Shown here: positions 1 through 11,400 of the stretch, piece after piece
Layout of the letters: each line of letters opens with the position of its first letter
Position numbering within the stretch: the stretch's first letter is position 1
Source of the DNA: Pycnococcus provasolii
Taxonomy: Eukaryota > Chlorophyta > Pseudoscourfieldiophyceae > Pseudoscourfieldiales > Pycnococcaceae
Direction: 5' to 3'
Length of the DNA stretch: 64,000 bases
NCBI GenBank assembly: GCA_938743325.2
Contig: OW568869.1
Location: forward strand, 496,001-560,000
The notes under the pieces: model-generated
Databases searched by the model: none
What the model was told of the DNA's origin: nothing
The model's input: only the letters and a program-made list of their open reading frames with translations
Program-made: the position numbers and the translations under genes

Positions 1-2567
1 TGGGAACGCGCTCGAGCAGCTTCATGAGCGACACCTTTTCCTCATGCCGTATGCCGATCTGCCGAAATTCCTCGCTGAGGCTAAAGACACGCAGAAGATC
101 AATGTCGCTGAGCGTGCTCTTCAGATGGTGATGGTACGTGGATATGCTCGTGTACTTCACGTAGTAGTAGCTAGCGATGCGCCCTAGCTCGGTTGCATAA
201 ACAGCGCCGGTGTGGCGATCGTATCGCAGCAGACCAGCTCTTTCCAGGTTCACGCATGCCGTGTGCACTAGGTCAAGACGACGATCCTTCAGTAGCGGGT
301 CCTTCTCGATGTCGGCAAGAGGTACACCGTACATCGTTGGAGTCTTCAGCATGCGGATGTAGAGATACGTGTACCCGAGCCATGTTGCGCCCTCCTCGAT
401 GCTGTTGACGGTGCCCGCAACCACCTCCGCGTTGAGGCTATCGCACAGCATGCTGACCAACTGGCTCTCGATGGGCAGCTGCTCGTGCAAGATGCTAAGG
501 TAGTACTGCAGCTGACTATGACTGGTGATGATCACACCTTCGCCGAAGGTGTCGAACTGAGGTCGACCGGCTCGTCCGATCATTTGCATCATGTCAAGCG
601 TCGAAATTTCGTCCCACGCAGCCTTGTCAGGCGAGTACACCTGCGTGCCCTTAATGATGACGGTGTGCGCGGGAAGGTTCACGCCCCAGGCGAGAGTGGC
701 GGTGGACACCAAAACGCGGATGTGTCCGTCGGCGAAGAGATCTTCGACTAGCGTGCGGTCTGACCGCGTCATACCTGCGTGGTGGCAGGCGAACCCAAAT
801 GGCAGCACATCGCGCAGATCCTGGTCGACGAGCTCTTCGCTTGCCGCTTCCGAAACAAGAATTTCCTTCGAAGCGCTGGCATCTTTCACCACGGTGGATA
901 GAAGGTCCTCCTGCACGAAGGAATCACGCAGGTACTTGGCCGTCTTCGCGGTCTCCTTCCTCGTGTGCACGAAGACGAGAACCTGCTGCTTGCTCTCTGC
1001 GACCGAAGCTTTCACCTTCTCGTAGCATAGCTCGTTGTACAGTTGGTGCTTCTGTAGAGCCTTTTTGACGGTCACACCAATGTACTGCAGCTGAAGGGGG
1101 CACGGGCGATACGTTCCGTCGAAGTAGAACATTCCTCGATCAGCCTTGACTCGTAGCAGAGTGGCGATATCCTCGTAGTTGGGCAGGGTTGCAGAGAGGC
1201 CGACAAATCGAACCATTTCGCTCGTGCTCTCCACTCGGCGAACTGTTCGAGCGATAATCGACTCCAGCACAGGTCCGCGCGTATCATGCAGCAGGTGAAT
1301 TTCGTCCATGATCAGCAGCGTCACGAGGTTAGAGAAGCTGTGGCCCATCTGCAAGCTCTTCCGGGTGACAATGTCCCACTTCTCCGGCGTCGTCACGATG
1401 ATGTGTGCCTCCATGAGCTGCTGTCCGCTCAACGAAACATCGCCTGTTAGCTCTTTCACCACCACGTTGTAAAGCTCGAGCCGCTTGCTTAGATTTCCCA
1501 CCACCTCGCTTACGAGCGCCTTCATCGGCGCAACGTACACCACCTTGAACTTGTCCATGGCGGCGGGATCCACTACCATCGAACCTCCGTCGCCCTCCTT
1601 CACGCAGTACTTGCCAATTTCACGGAGGATCGTGAGCATGGCCACATTTGTCTTACCCGCGCCCGTTGGGGCACAGATGAGCATATTTTCGTTGCTGAGC
1701 AGCGCCGTTTCGTAAACCTTGCTCTGCATGCGGTTGAGCGCCTTCATTCCCTTGAATGCCCCACGCGTCCACTCGGGCATCGACTCCTTCGCCACGAGCT
1801 TGTCTTTGGAAATATCTGCAGCAGTTGCCTTCACCGCAGGCACGTGTATTTCCTCGTATCCTTTCTTAGCTGTGCGAAATGAGCCCGGCGGTAGTGTGCA
1901 GCTGCGATTCGCCATCTTGCGGCTCCCCTCCACGAACGTGAGGGGCTTTAGGTCAATCATGCGCCGTGCTGAAGCTAAGGATGCGGTAGTAGGCTGCGCG
2001 ACGTCCACAGATGCCCCGGTGGCACGACGCGTGATGCTGACTGACTCAGAATTGACACCCTGACGCTTTCGTGACTTGTGGTCGCTGCCATTACCGGTTA
2101 GGCGCTCCGCCTCCTCGCGGATGGACTTTTCCATGCGAGACTCACGCTCCGAAGCTCCGGCGTGGCCCTCCTTCAGCGCGCGCAGCACGTCGGCGCTTGC
2201 ACCGCCAGTTGAGGCCATCTCCACCTCCATCTGTGCGCGCGCCTCGTCCGTCTCCGCGCGAGCCAATTTCACGCACCACGCGATGGTCCATCGATTTTGC
2301 AGCAGATTCTTCACGAGCTCAAACTTGTCAAAGTCGAGCAGTAGCACGAGTTGATTCTCCAGGCTTCGGTCCTCCACAGTTGGATTTGCGAGCATTGCCA
2401 AAACCTCGTCACTGATGCGCACAGCCTCGGAAGGTTCGAGCGCATTCCCAACCGCATCGTACGCACGAGACACCTCGCGCTGCAGCCAGTAAGCGTCCAC
2501 GTCCATCGGAAGCAGAGCCGCGGCGGCGGCGGTGGCAGGACGTGCCCGACTTCTCCGGTTGATGTTT

Positions 2568-2600
<33 letters not shown>

Positions 2601-3448
2601 TCGTCGTCGTCGTCATCCAAGCCTGCACCACGCCGGCGCTGTCGGTGGTCTCCAGTGCCCGTGGCGACACCCGCGGGCACCCCGTGCAGCAACTCGTCAT
2701 CCTCGTCGTCGTCGTCGTCGTCGTCGAGCATAATGTGGTCATCCTCTTCGTCGTCTTCGAATTCGACAGCCACTCCAACATCGTCGTCGAGGTTGTCCAT
2801 ACCGCCCGCTCCATTTCCCGCCCCACCGTCGTCTGTTGCACGGAAGTCGTTGATGTTCCTGGCGATGGCAGCCATTTGCTGGAAAGCATCGGCGGAAGTC
2901 GCGCCAAGTACGGACGCGAGCGCACGGCGCTTCTCCGCGTCCGATGTGAGGTCTCCCTTGAGCACGGCGAGGCACTCGTCCGCGGCGCCGTGAAGAACGT
3001 CCGCCGGCACGTCGCCGAGCTGTTGGCTGAGCAAGCTGAGAAGCGCCTCGTGCGCCTGTCTCGTCTCGCGGCTTTTCGGCCGATAATCTCCGCGAACATC
3101 GTCAGGCCTTGCGAGCAGTTCGTCCGCTCGTGCGCGCTTGCGACGCTGGTTCATTTCTATTGTCAGTGCATCCTTCTCTTCCAGCGCGTCTCCCGTGGAA
3201 CGCGTCTTCTTTTTCCCTGTCGTCGTCGTAACGTTCGCTTCATCCTCTGGAGCACGTCGCACGCGGTCCCCAAATCCACGTGGGTCGATCCGTCCTGCGA
3301 GCGTCTCCGCTTCTCCGGTGGGTTCGCCACGTATTCGCTTGCCTTCTCTGTCCGCCGTGAGGACGAGCGAGGCGTTTTCGGCGTAGCTGTACTGCTTGAA
3401 TCGCGCGTGCGCCTCCGCGGTATCGCGCCCGGGAGAAGAGGGCGCCAT
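1..3448 (-). CDS. BRR2: Brr2/SNRNP200-type U5 snRNP RNA helicase, N-terminal part (runs off the window)
   Basis: This is the spliceosomal DExH helicase that unwinds U4/U6 during activation. The frame is open from the ATG at 3448 to the window edge, giving about 1,149 residues, roughly half of the usual length of about 2,100. The N-terminus has the Brr2 signature (QYSYAENASLVL, then EPTGE) and a block ending HGAADECLAVLKGD that matches the family's N-terminal domain. A long poly-aspartate stretch covers roughly residues 228-305. The first helicase cassette shows Walker A APTGAGKT (residues 593-600), DEIH (715-718), GLSATLP and a QMIGRAGRPQFD block. The second cassette lies beyond position 1. 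No intron is needed. It is divergent from the acyltransferase at 3806. The Asp tract is encoded by GAC/GAT runs, seen as GTC runs on the plus strand at about 2565-2735. Confidence 0.95.
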
Positions 3449-3805
3449 GACGACTTGAAGAGAGGGCGAGGGAATGAAAGGAAACGGCGAAGCAGGCTTT
3501 CAAGTGTGGCGGCGGCCTGATTGACGAAAACCCAAACCCCCTTCTCCAGGTTAGGTTCAATGAGGCTTCCCGGGGGGGGGGATCCCTCCTTGTCGTCTAT
3601 TTGAGAAATCTCACCACCCCCTTTGATTGGTTTTTTTCCGTTTTGTTTTTCGCCTCCTGAATGTTTTTATTCTGATTTCGCCATTATTTCAATAGTTTTC
3701 AGTGCATTCTCCGCCGACGCAGCACTTGTGTGCGTTTGTTTGTGCGTTTGTGCGTTTGTGTGTTTGTTTGTGTGCTCGCCCTTTGTCATTCGAGTCATTT
3801 CAGTC
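3449..3805. promoter_or_regulatory. Divergent promoter region between Brr2 and acyltransferase
   Basis: This 357-bp gap separates two head-to-head genes and should hold both promoters and 5' UTRs. A TTTGTGCG-type low-complexity run occupies about 3727-3776, just before the acyltransferase ATG. There is a G-run at about 3571-3580. I see no telomere-like array here, unlike several other divergent promoters in the window. Confidence 0.5.
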
Positions 3806-4786
3806 ATGAGCCTCGTGACAGAAATTCTCCTCCGCATCACGTTCTGCGTCGACTTGTTCCTCCTGCAAATCGTCATCCCCCTATTGGCCCTGCTCTACAG
3901 CCCGAGAGACGCGGGAACGCATAACATGTCCCTGTGGACGTCGAAGATGCTCGGATACCGCGTACATAAGGCGGGACAGAACACGTGCTACGTGCCCGAG
4001 GAGAAGTCGACGCGCGTCATGTACCTCGCGAACCACCGGAGCTGGGGAGACTTTATAGTCGATCGACTGCTCACGGGATTCCGAGGGGGGAGCCTCTCAA
4101 GGATCATGGTGATTGTTGGAATACCCATGCCCGCCACGCTTGCTTGGCTAGGCTCGGGGCAGAGAGGAACGTCTGCGCTGTGGTTCTTCAAGAGAGCCAA
4201 GGGTGCGACGCCGGCGCTGTGGGCAACGCTCGACCGAAACTTTGAGGTGGCAATCGAAAAGGCGGTTGTCGTCTATCCGGAAGGACACAGGAATAGAAGC
4301 GACAAGCCTCTTCCCATACGAACGGGTACTCTCAGGTACGCGTTCGACCGAAACGTTCACGTGCAGGTTCTGATTGCGGAAGGCAAGGAGCGCGTCATCA
4401 ACGAGGCACAGCTCGTGACACGGCGCTCCCCGAACGTTGTGACGGTAAGCTACAGCGATCCCATCGTGCCGAAAAACTACAGCACATTCGAAGGATTTCA
4501 CGGTGCCGTCTGCGAGGCGTGGCGGACGACTTGGCTCGCCGCGTATGGAGCGGCGGCAGAGGCTGGATACTGCGCGCCGCCACCGGCACTTGGTCCAGAT
4601 GGAATGGCGGAAAGCGCCACGGCAGCTGACCACAAACGGATACATCGACCACCAGCGGCGGTTCCATGGACACCGCCCAATCCAGGACCGCCTCCAAATC
4701 AGCACGCATCGCTCGGTATGCACATGGCGCGCTTATGCATTGTTGGCGCCATCTCGGCCGCTGCATACTACACGTTATACGAGTAA
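3806..4786 (+). CDS. PlsC-family lysophospholipid acyltransferase (LPAAT-like)
   Basis: The 326-residue membrane protein probably acylates a lysophospholipid such as lysophosphatidic acid in the ER or plastid envelope. Residues 7-31 form a hydrophobic segment. The PlsC motif I (H-x4-D) appears as NHRSWGDF at residues 76-83 with the catalytic His and Asp. Motif III appears as YPEGHRNRS around 157-165, where the usual EGTRS is EGHRNRS, as in some eukaryotic LCLAT/AGPAT relatives. A second hydrophobic segment ends the protein (ARLCIVGAISAAAYYTLY). The open frame extends upstream to 3623 without any ATG, so 3806 is the first possible ATG start. The last 80 residues before the C-terminal segment are proline-rich and probably disordered. 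The gene is convergent with the lipase, with stop codons 12 bp apart. The exact acyl acceptor cannot be told from sequence. Confidence 0.85.
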   Translation: MSLVTEILLRITFCVDLFLLQIVIPLLALLYSPRDAGTHNMSLWTSKMLGYRVHKAGQNTCYVPEEKSTRVMYLANHRSWGDFIVDRLLTGFRGGSLSRIMVIVGIPMPATLAWLGSGQRGTSALWFFKRAKGATPALWATLDRNFEVAIEKAVVVYPEGHRNRSDKPLPIRTGTLRYAFDRNVHVQVLIAEGKERVINEAQLVTRRSPNVVTVSYSDPIVPKNYSTFEGFHGAVCEAWRTTWLAAYGAAAEAGYCAPPPALGPDGMAESATAADHKRIHRPPAAVPWTPPNPGPPPNQHASLGMHMARLCIVGAISAAAYYTLYE

Positions 4787-4798
4787 AGGAAAGTTAGA

Positions 4799-6043
4799 TT
4801 ACAAGTTTAAATTCTCCACGAGATGCTCGACAACGTGAAGGCCTCTCCAGTTTACCACCGGATGTGTCACCTGGATGTGGTTGTGAGTGAGGCTCGAGAT
4901 GAGTGGGATGGAAAGGCGCACAAGTGGCATGGTGGCGTGGTATGTCTCAAGCTCCAGTGCCTTTTCTGAAGATGGAAAGCAAACGTCCACACGATCCCAT
5001 GCGCCGACTGAGCGCAAAGAGCTGACGAGCTCGTCGTGCTGCGAATCAGCCTCTGGAATGCTCTGCCTCGTATTTCCGTTCCGTTCGCTCGACATTTCGA
5101 CGTCGCCCTCAAGCCGGCTGAGCAGCACGCCACGCCCGGTTTGAAAGATGTCGTCTTCCGTGGGCGAGCTCTCATGCAAGCGCGCAAGTGCACTCCCTTG
5201 CCACGCCACGAGATGATCTCCACTGACGTTCGCATAGGCCACGCGGCGGCGGAACGCTTTCAGCGGAGCAAGAAATCGTTGGTTGAGTGCCATATCGATG
5301 AGCAACGGACGGCCGGCGGAGCCGTCCGTATCGGTCAAGAACAGCTGCGAACCTGTTCGTCGAATCGCTAGCGAACCTACGTACGGGCTAATTGTGGCGA
5401 GTGTTTTCTTCACTGGCTGAAACCTGTTCCCAAGTAAGCGTTCCTCTCTCCCTCCAATCCACTCCAAAAATGGCAGAGCACTTGGAGATGTGGGGGAAAC
5501 ACCGACGTGAGGAGTTGCCAGTGTGATGTACTGCAGAGGCGTAAGTCCGGCTATCGTCCCATCCTCACGATAGAGTCTGCTTAAAGCGTGACGAGCCAGT
5601 ACGCCGCCGAGGCTGTGTCCAATGACTGATATGTTTTTGAGCGAGCGATTCGCTTCGACAATCGCCAGGACTTCGCTGGCAAGTCGTTCGCTGCACACAT
5701 CCACACCATCGAACGTTTGAAAATAAGAGTTAGCTCGAGTGGAGTGAACGAGAACACGCCTACTCTCCTTCTTGGCACGGGACCTTATAGCGTTGTCGAT
5801 GGCACGCCAGTTCCGTACTGAGCCAAAGAGTCCGTTGACGAGAATCACGAGGTGCTCAGGCTGTGAGTCCCAGTCGTCGCGATGACTTGGCTCAGGCGTC
5901 TCAGGCGTGCGTGCATTCGTGCGTACTACTGACGGAGCGGTCGCCGGGTCGAAGTGCATGAGCCTGCGGAAGAAGTGGTGGAACTGGAAGGGGCTCCCCC
6001 CAAAAGCACGGCGGACATGGCCGCGGAGAGCGAGGGGCGGCAT
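4799..6043 (-). CDS. DUF676-type serine esterase/lipase
   Basis: This 414-residue alpha/beta hydrolase belongs to the DUF676 putative serine esterase family. HLVILVNGLFGS (about residues 64-75) is the family's oxyanion-loop strand. VIGHSLGGVLARHALS contains the nucleophile elbow GHSLGG (142-147, Ser144). A later GDHLVAW segment is a candidate for the acid/His part of the triad, and the C-terminus has the NWRGLHVVEHLVE block seen in plant members. Residues 1-60 are basic, aromatic-rich and variable and could be a targeting peptide. It starts at an ATG (6041-6043) and has no introns. Likely substrates are membrane or storage lipids. This is inferred from the family only. Confidence 0.85.
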   Translation of the reverse strand: MPPLALRGHVRRAFGGSPFQFHHFFRRLMHFDPATAPSVVRTNARTPETPEPSHRDDWDSQPEHLVILVNGLFGSVRNWRAIDNAIRSRAKKESRRVLVHSTRANSYFQTFDGVDVCSERLASEVLAIVEANRSLKNISVIGHSLGGVLARHALSRLYREDGTIAGLTPLQYITLATPHVGVSPTSPSALPFLEWIGGREERLLGNRFQPVKKTLATISPYVGSLAIRRTGSQLFLTDTDGSAGRPLLIDMALNQRFLAPLKAFRRRVAYANVSGDHLVAWQGSALARLHESSPTEDDIFQTGRGVLLSRLEGDVEMSSERNGNTRQSIPEADSQHDELVSSLRSVGAWDRVDVCFPSSEKALELETYHATMPLVRLSIPLISSLTHNHIQVTHPVVNWRGLHVVEHLVENLNL

Positions 6044-6211
6044 CGCAAAAAACTCGAAACTGTGTGTGGTGGAAAACGGCTCCGAAAACGCTCAGGAAAA
6101 TTTGGAAGATTTTTTTCAGTTAGGGGTTTACTGTAGTCGGGTGACCCGTATCGTAGTTATAGGTAGTACTATGTTACACACGTTTGGGAATCGTCGTCGT
6201 GTTTTTTTATT

Positions 6212-7474
6212 TTAAGCGACAGGTAAGCAACTGGCGACGCCTCTGCCCGCACCGCACTCCTGCTCGAGGTAGCTCAGCAGCTTACGCGTCACCGCCAGCG
6301 TGATGCCCGGACAGTCAGCCAAGCCGTGGAAGTTTATCACGTGACGCTCGGAACCAAGCGCACGAGGCTTGGATTTGGTCGACGAACCGTGCGAACTGCC
6401 TCCTACAGCGGCCGCTCGCATCAACGCGAAGACTGCCTCGTCGCTAATGTTGAGAAACGAAACGCTAAGCTCCTTAAGCGAGCAGCACACTCGCTCGTTC
6501 TTCGCAAGTGCGAACAGGAAATCGTCAGTGAGGCTGTCGCACTGGTCGAGGACGAGGCTCTCGATAGTCGACCCACATCGACCGTCGAAAAGGTCCGCGA
6601 CAGCCTCGTCAGTAACCGCGTCGAGGAAACTCAAGTTCAGGTGCCGCAGCTGCACTGCGGATGCGCCGAGCGACCGCACGGCGTTGTCAGTGAGGTGGCA
6701 ACAGCCTGAAATGTCCAGCGTCTCAATATTCGTGAATAGCGGCGCGTGACTCGGCGATGACGAGGCACTGCTAACAGCGCGAGCTATCCCGGCATCGGTA
6801 AGTCTGTAGCAATTGCCAATTAGAAGTACACGAAGCTTTGGCAGGGACGTCAATATCATCTGAACTTCGTCGTCGCGAACAGCATCGGCACAGCCCGTAA
6901 GGTCGAGGGAACGCAGCTCAAGGCACTGGCTCGCCAGAGCATGTATTGCGCCACTTGTTAAGGCTTTGCATTCATAGAGGTGCGCCTCCTCAAGTTGTCC
7001 CATTCCATAGGCAAGCCTCTCAATGTCGTGCAGCTTTGCGCACGAATTGCACGATAGCACGCGCAGCTCCTCCAGAACGCCAAACGTGGCACTCTCGTCG
7101 TCGTCGGTCGTGCCGACGCTGTCGAACGCCTTACCCGTCAGGTGCGAGCACTCGTCGATGCAAAGGACGCGTAGGTTACGCGCACGCTTGGCGATGTTGA
7201 GCAGGTGAGCATCCTTCACGTTGCTGTGTCGGCTGAGATCCAGTTCCTCTAGTGCTGCCGCCGTGGTGAGGTCGTCCAGCGCAGCGACGAGGTCGTCGCC
7301 CTTCATGAACGGGTTGCTTGTCATTGCGGCGATGTTGACGCGTGCCTCGAGCTCGAGGGGAAGCCTCGCCATATCCTTCGGCGCCGCAGGGAATCGGCTG
7401 AGCACGTCTATGCATTTTTGCGCGAGCGTCGCGCAGTGGAATGATGCGCGCGATAGGCGACGCTCCACCTCCAT
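6212..7474 (-). CDS. Cysteine-containing leucine-rich repeat protein (AMN1/RAD7/F-box-LRR type)
   Basis: The 420-residue protein consists largely of LRR_CC repeats, for example LRSLDLTGCADAVRDDEV, IETLDISGCCHLTDNAV and LRVLCIDECSHLTG. These are typical of substrate-recognition subunits such as AMN1, RAD7 and FBXL proteins. No clear F-box is visible in the N-terminal 70 residues, so an AMN1-like or adaptor role is possible. The open frame continues upstream to 7594 but starts there with GTG. The first ATG is at 7474 (MEVERRLSRAS). Just upstream, on the coding strand, are short GT-AG segments of about 30 and 37 nt that could be tiny 5'-UTR introns. Their splicing is speculative. Confidence 0.75.
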   Translation of the reverse strand: MEVERRLSRASFHCATLAQKCIDVLSRFPAAPKDMARLPLELEARVNIAAMTSNPFMKGDDLVAALDDLTTAAALEELDLSRHSNVKDAHLLNIAKRARNLRVLCIDECSHLTGKAFDSVGTTDDDESATFGVLEELRVLSCNSCAKLHDIERLAYGMGQLEEAHLYECKALTSGAIHALASQCLELRSLDLTGCADAVRDDEVQMILTSLPKLRVLLIGNCYRLTDAGIARAVSSASSSPSHAPLFTNIETLDISGCCHLTDNAVRSLGASAVQLRHLNLSFLDAVTDEAVADLFDGRCGSTIESLVLDQCDSLTDDFLFALAKNERVCCSLKELSVSFLNISDEAVFALMRAAAVGGSSHGSSTKSKPRALGSERHVINFHGLADCPGITLAVTRKLLSYLEQECGAGRGVASCLPVA

Positions 7475-7854
7475 CGCGAGCTCGCTGCACGAGCACGAGC
7501 ACGAGCACGAGGCCGGCTTACCACAAACGTCGTGCGAGCAGATGTGACAAATAAATGACGTGTTCTGGGAGGGAAAAACAACGAACGAACTCACCGTACA
7601 GTAGGCGTAGGGATATCAATCCATCAAGAGCTGCCCTGTAAAATATCACATCCATCCCAACACGTGAGTTGATACACCTAGTTGATACCATTTGATGGGA
7701 TGGCAACTACCTTAGACGGCCAGACCTCCACAGCCACTTAAAATTAAAATTACCATGCAAGAGAACCGTCCATAGTGGTACCATGCAAGAGAGCAGTCCA
7801 TACCGTGCAAGAGAGCAGTCCATGCAAGTGCAAAACTGCAAAATACCTGTGCTG

Positions 7855-7912
7855 CTGTGCAAACCACCTGTGCAAACCACCTGTGCAACCCACCTGTGCA
7901 AACCACCTGTGC
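7855..7912. repeat. 13-bp minisatellite, unit CTGTGCAAACCAC
   Basis: About four and a half tandem copies of CTGTGCAAACCAC with one AACCC variant. The array ends in GTGCAAGACTTGCAAAGG before the second array begins. Confidence 0.9.
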
Positions 7913-7940
7913 AAGACTTGCAAAGGTGACTTTGCAAGTT

Positions 7941-8000
7941 GCGGCCAAGGTTTGCGGCCAAGGTTTGCGGCCAAGGTTTGCGGCCAAGGTTTGCGGCCAG
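7941..8000. repeat. 13-bp minisatellite, unit GCGGCCAAGGTTT
   Basis: About four and a half nearly perfect copies of GCGGCCAAGGTTT. The sequence is unrelated to the previous array, but the period is the same (13 bp) and the arrays are only about 28 bp apart. Confidence 0.9.
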
Positions 8001-8401
8001 CTAAGGTTAAGTTACAGTAGTTGTTGTACATACCGTGGTAAAATATCACGTGTAGTAAGTTAAGGTGGACAAGAATGAGCGAGGTTACATAAGAACTACA
8101 TAACTAGTCTGTGGAATAAATCTGTGGAAGGAAGGAAGGATGGTGTGTGTGTGTGTGATAGATGTGATGGCACGCTTAAGGCAGTATTCTTTCAAGAGGT
8201 CTTTCCTTTCCAAAGGAAGAAACACCGGTCACTTTCCCACAAGAGGCTTCCAAAAGTAAACTTTAAAGTGTACCAACAAGTGTACTTCTACCACGTGTCA
8301 CCCATTCGACGCACAGTGACTGCTATTGACGTTTATATTGTTTGGTTTGCAAAGCCTTTGGGATTCAGAGCAACTGCCCGCCGTCGTGGCCATTCCTGGC
8401 G

Positions 8402-11400
8402 ATGTCTTGTGATGCTTTGATGGCTCCCTTGCATGGTAGATGTTTTGTGCTCTTAATGGTTTGTCTCTTGGTGGTTATTTTAAAACATGCGCATGCGTAC
8501 CCGTCTGGTGCGCCCACGTGCAACCCCAAGGCGCTTGACAACATCAAGTCAGGCATGGGACAGCCACCCTGGTGGTTGACCTCTGATTCTGGGGGAGATA
8601 AAACGGGTGGGTTCGTCATGCGCGCGTCGGTGGACACATACGAACCCAACAGCGGGACTGTGTCTGTCACGCTCTCAGCGCCCAGCGGAGGAAGCTTCTC
8701 GGGATACCTTCTGCGTGCAAGCACGTCGGACGGAACTCCAGCAGGCGCTTTCGAAGCCGTGGCGACGTCGTGCACAAGTCAACCTTGCTTTCGACGGGCG
8801 CCGTACAAGCCTGGTGTTGCAAATCCTGCGCCGTGTGACAGCACGTCACCCGACGCCGTGATTACGCACACGAATAGCCGCTTGAATGTATTCCAGGGAC
8901 AGGCAACCTTCACCTGGCGTCCTCCCGCGCAGAACCGTGGCGACATCAAGTTTGAGGCGGTTGTGGTTGCCGGCTCTGCGACGAACTGGTTTGTGCTTGA
9001 CGACGTGACTGTGGAAGCCGCTAACGTGGTCACGAGCACAACCACTGGCACGGACACAAGCCCAACGACTACCACAGCTCAGCCCACCCCGTCTCCAGTG
9101 CCTGCACCACCGCAGGATGCGAGCTGCGAAGCCAGCAAGCTGTACGCCGGTTTGGCACGGTGGTCCGAGCTCTATTCAGCCACTTCTGATGACGTCGTCG
9201 TCGCGGCGGGCCAGCGCGTTCTCCTGGACACGAGCCTGCGTGAGCCTGCCTCGCCTCTGCGAACGTTGACGATCGAAGCTGGCGGTGAGCTCGTCATCTC
9301 CGACGAGCTCGACCTGAGCATACAGTGCGACTTCATCCTCGTCAAGGGCTCTCTACGAATCGGCACGGAGTTGTGCCCTCATAAGCACAAGCTTGTCATC
9401 ACGCTGTCAGACGCCTTCGAGCGACCCGTGTCCGATTTTCTCACCGACTCGTTCGGAACCAAGGTGATTGGCGTTGCAAATGGCGGCGACCTGTTTATCA
9501 ACGGAGCTGTGCGTGGCCCAACGTGGACGCATCTTGCCGCTTCCGTGTCCAAGGGTGATTCTGAGATTGAGTTTACCGATGACGTGTCGTGGCAGCCTGG
9601 TGATGAGATCGCCATTGCAAGCACGAACGGATGGAACAGGCACGATAAGTCAGTCATCAAGGAAGTTTTAAGCCCGCGCCGTGTACGACTCGAGATGCCG
9701 CTGAAGTATCCGCACTGGTCAACCGCCGGAGTCGTTCCCGAGCTTGCGGAGGTGGGTCTGTTAACTCGCAGTGTACGAATCGAAGGCGATGGAGTGGATT
9801 TCCGCCGCCCTGAGTCTCAGATGAGGTCCTGCTGCTCGCACCTCTTCAAGCCAAACGGTGAGCTGCACCGAAGTGGCTTCGGGGGCAACGTTCGCATCCT
9901 CCGTGGTGGAAGTGCACGCGCCCGTGGTGTTGAGCTGTATCGCATGGGACAGCAGGGACACAGAGGCCGATATCCGTGGCACTGGCACATCGCGGGGCAC
10001 CAGCGAGGAGGTGCATACATAACGCACAGTAGTGTGCATGCCTCCAATCAAAGATGCGTCGTTCTTCATCGCACCAATGGAGTGCTTGTGCAATCCAATG
10101 TTGCCTTCGACGTTCAGTCGCACTGCTTCTTCACCGAGGATGGTACAGAGATGGATAACACTTTCGACAGTAATCTGGGCATGTACGTGCGCCCACCTCC
10201 CGATGCAAGCTCTGAGGCACTCGCAGCAAGTCAGGTGGAGCTTTCGGACGCCACTCCAACAATATTCTGGACTGTGAACACGCACAATCGATGGACGAAT
10301 AATGCCGCAGCTGGAAGCCATGCGTTTGGCTTCTGGTATGCGCTGCCAAGTGTTGTTCTTTACGGCGGAGTGTCAGCAGAGGAGCGCCGGGATTGGCATG
10401 CCGCCTTGCACCCTTCGATTGTGCCACAGGGAAGCGATACGCCAGTGCCAGAATCCGTGTCTCTTCCAATTTTATCCCCTCGTGCGGGTGAGGTGCGAGC
10501 CGGATACAACGTAAACAACACGGTCCACGGGGCGCGCCTGCGAGGCATCAATTTCGACGATGGGCCATCAAATAACGCAACAACCTGTCCCTTACTTGAA
10601 ATCGACTACAAGAAGGGCGGGTTGCATACACCGCAAATTAGTAGAGACGAGTGTAGCGGTAAGGAGGGTCAGACGAAACCGCGCAATGGGCCGAAGTATG
10701 TCCCAAGACTGAATGGTGACCCGTTGGCGATTACGGGTGAGAACATTATCGATAACCCAATAATCTGGGATTGCGACATTGGTATTTGGCTCGTGTCTTC
10801 TGGGCACAGAATCATGTCACCTCGTGTTGCCGACTGCCGCCTCGGCATCAAGGCGAACTCGCAGGAGACTACAACTGTGATTGGTGGTGTTGTAATTGGC
10901 CAGACCGAGCGAGAGCCAAAGCGCAATCGGCCGTCTAAGATTGTTGGCATAGAATCATACGATCAACCTGGTCAGCACACCGTGGATGGTGTTCTATTCA
11001 TGAATTTCCAAACAGACGAAGATGGTGGCGCAGCGGCTCTCGGCATTCAAGCGAACCCTCAATTCAATATGCCATGGAGTGACTGGAATGTGCGAAACGT
11101 GCGCCTAATCAATGCGGACCCGTTCTTCCATCACATGCCATCCAAAGAAGAGGCTAACAAATACGACGACCATAGATATTTCGTTGGTGTTCATCATGTG
11201 ATACCTGATTCTGATGGGTCGCTTACGGGAATTTGCGGGGCTTTTGTCGTCAGCCCGCAAGCTTTTGCAAGCGGTACAGGAGGCTGCACTGTCAAAAAGC
11301 ACGTTCCTGGCGTGGGCGGCTACGCAGTGTGTGAGCCCAAGCATGGGAGGGCATGGATCATCCTCCAAACCACATCATTCGATAGTCAGGGGGCGGCTGA

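Larger units (their letters stand above)
7475..8401. other. Intergenic region with two back-to-back 13-bp minisatellites
   Basis: No gene is recognised in this 927-bp gap between the LRR gene and the giant G8 gene. It holds three imperfect copies of a CATGCAAGAGAGCAGTCCAT unit (about 7754-7823). Two adjacent minisatellites of the same 13-bp period follow and are listed separately. Short open frames over the repeats reflect the repeat period and are not coding evidence. The 3' part (about 8100-8400) is probably the promoter and 5' UTR of the next gene. Confidence 0.6.

Noticed and set aside
2351-3520. Plus-strand open frame of 389 residues over Brr2
   Set aside because: It is the antisense of the Brr2 gene. 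Its composition (Val-rich runs) is the complement of the poly-Asp repeat.
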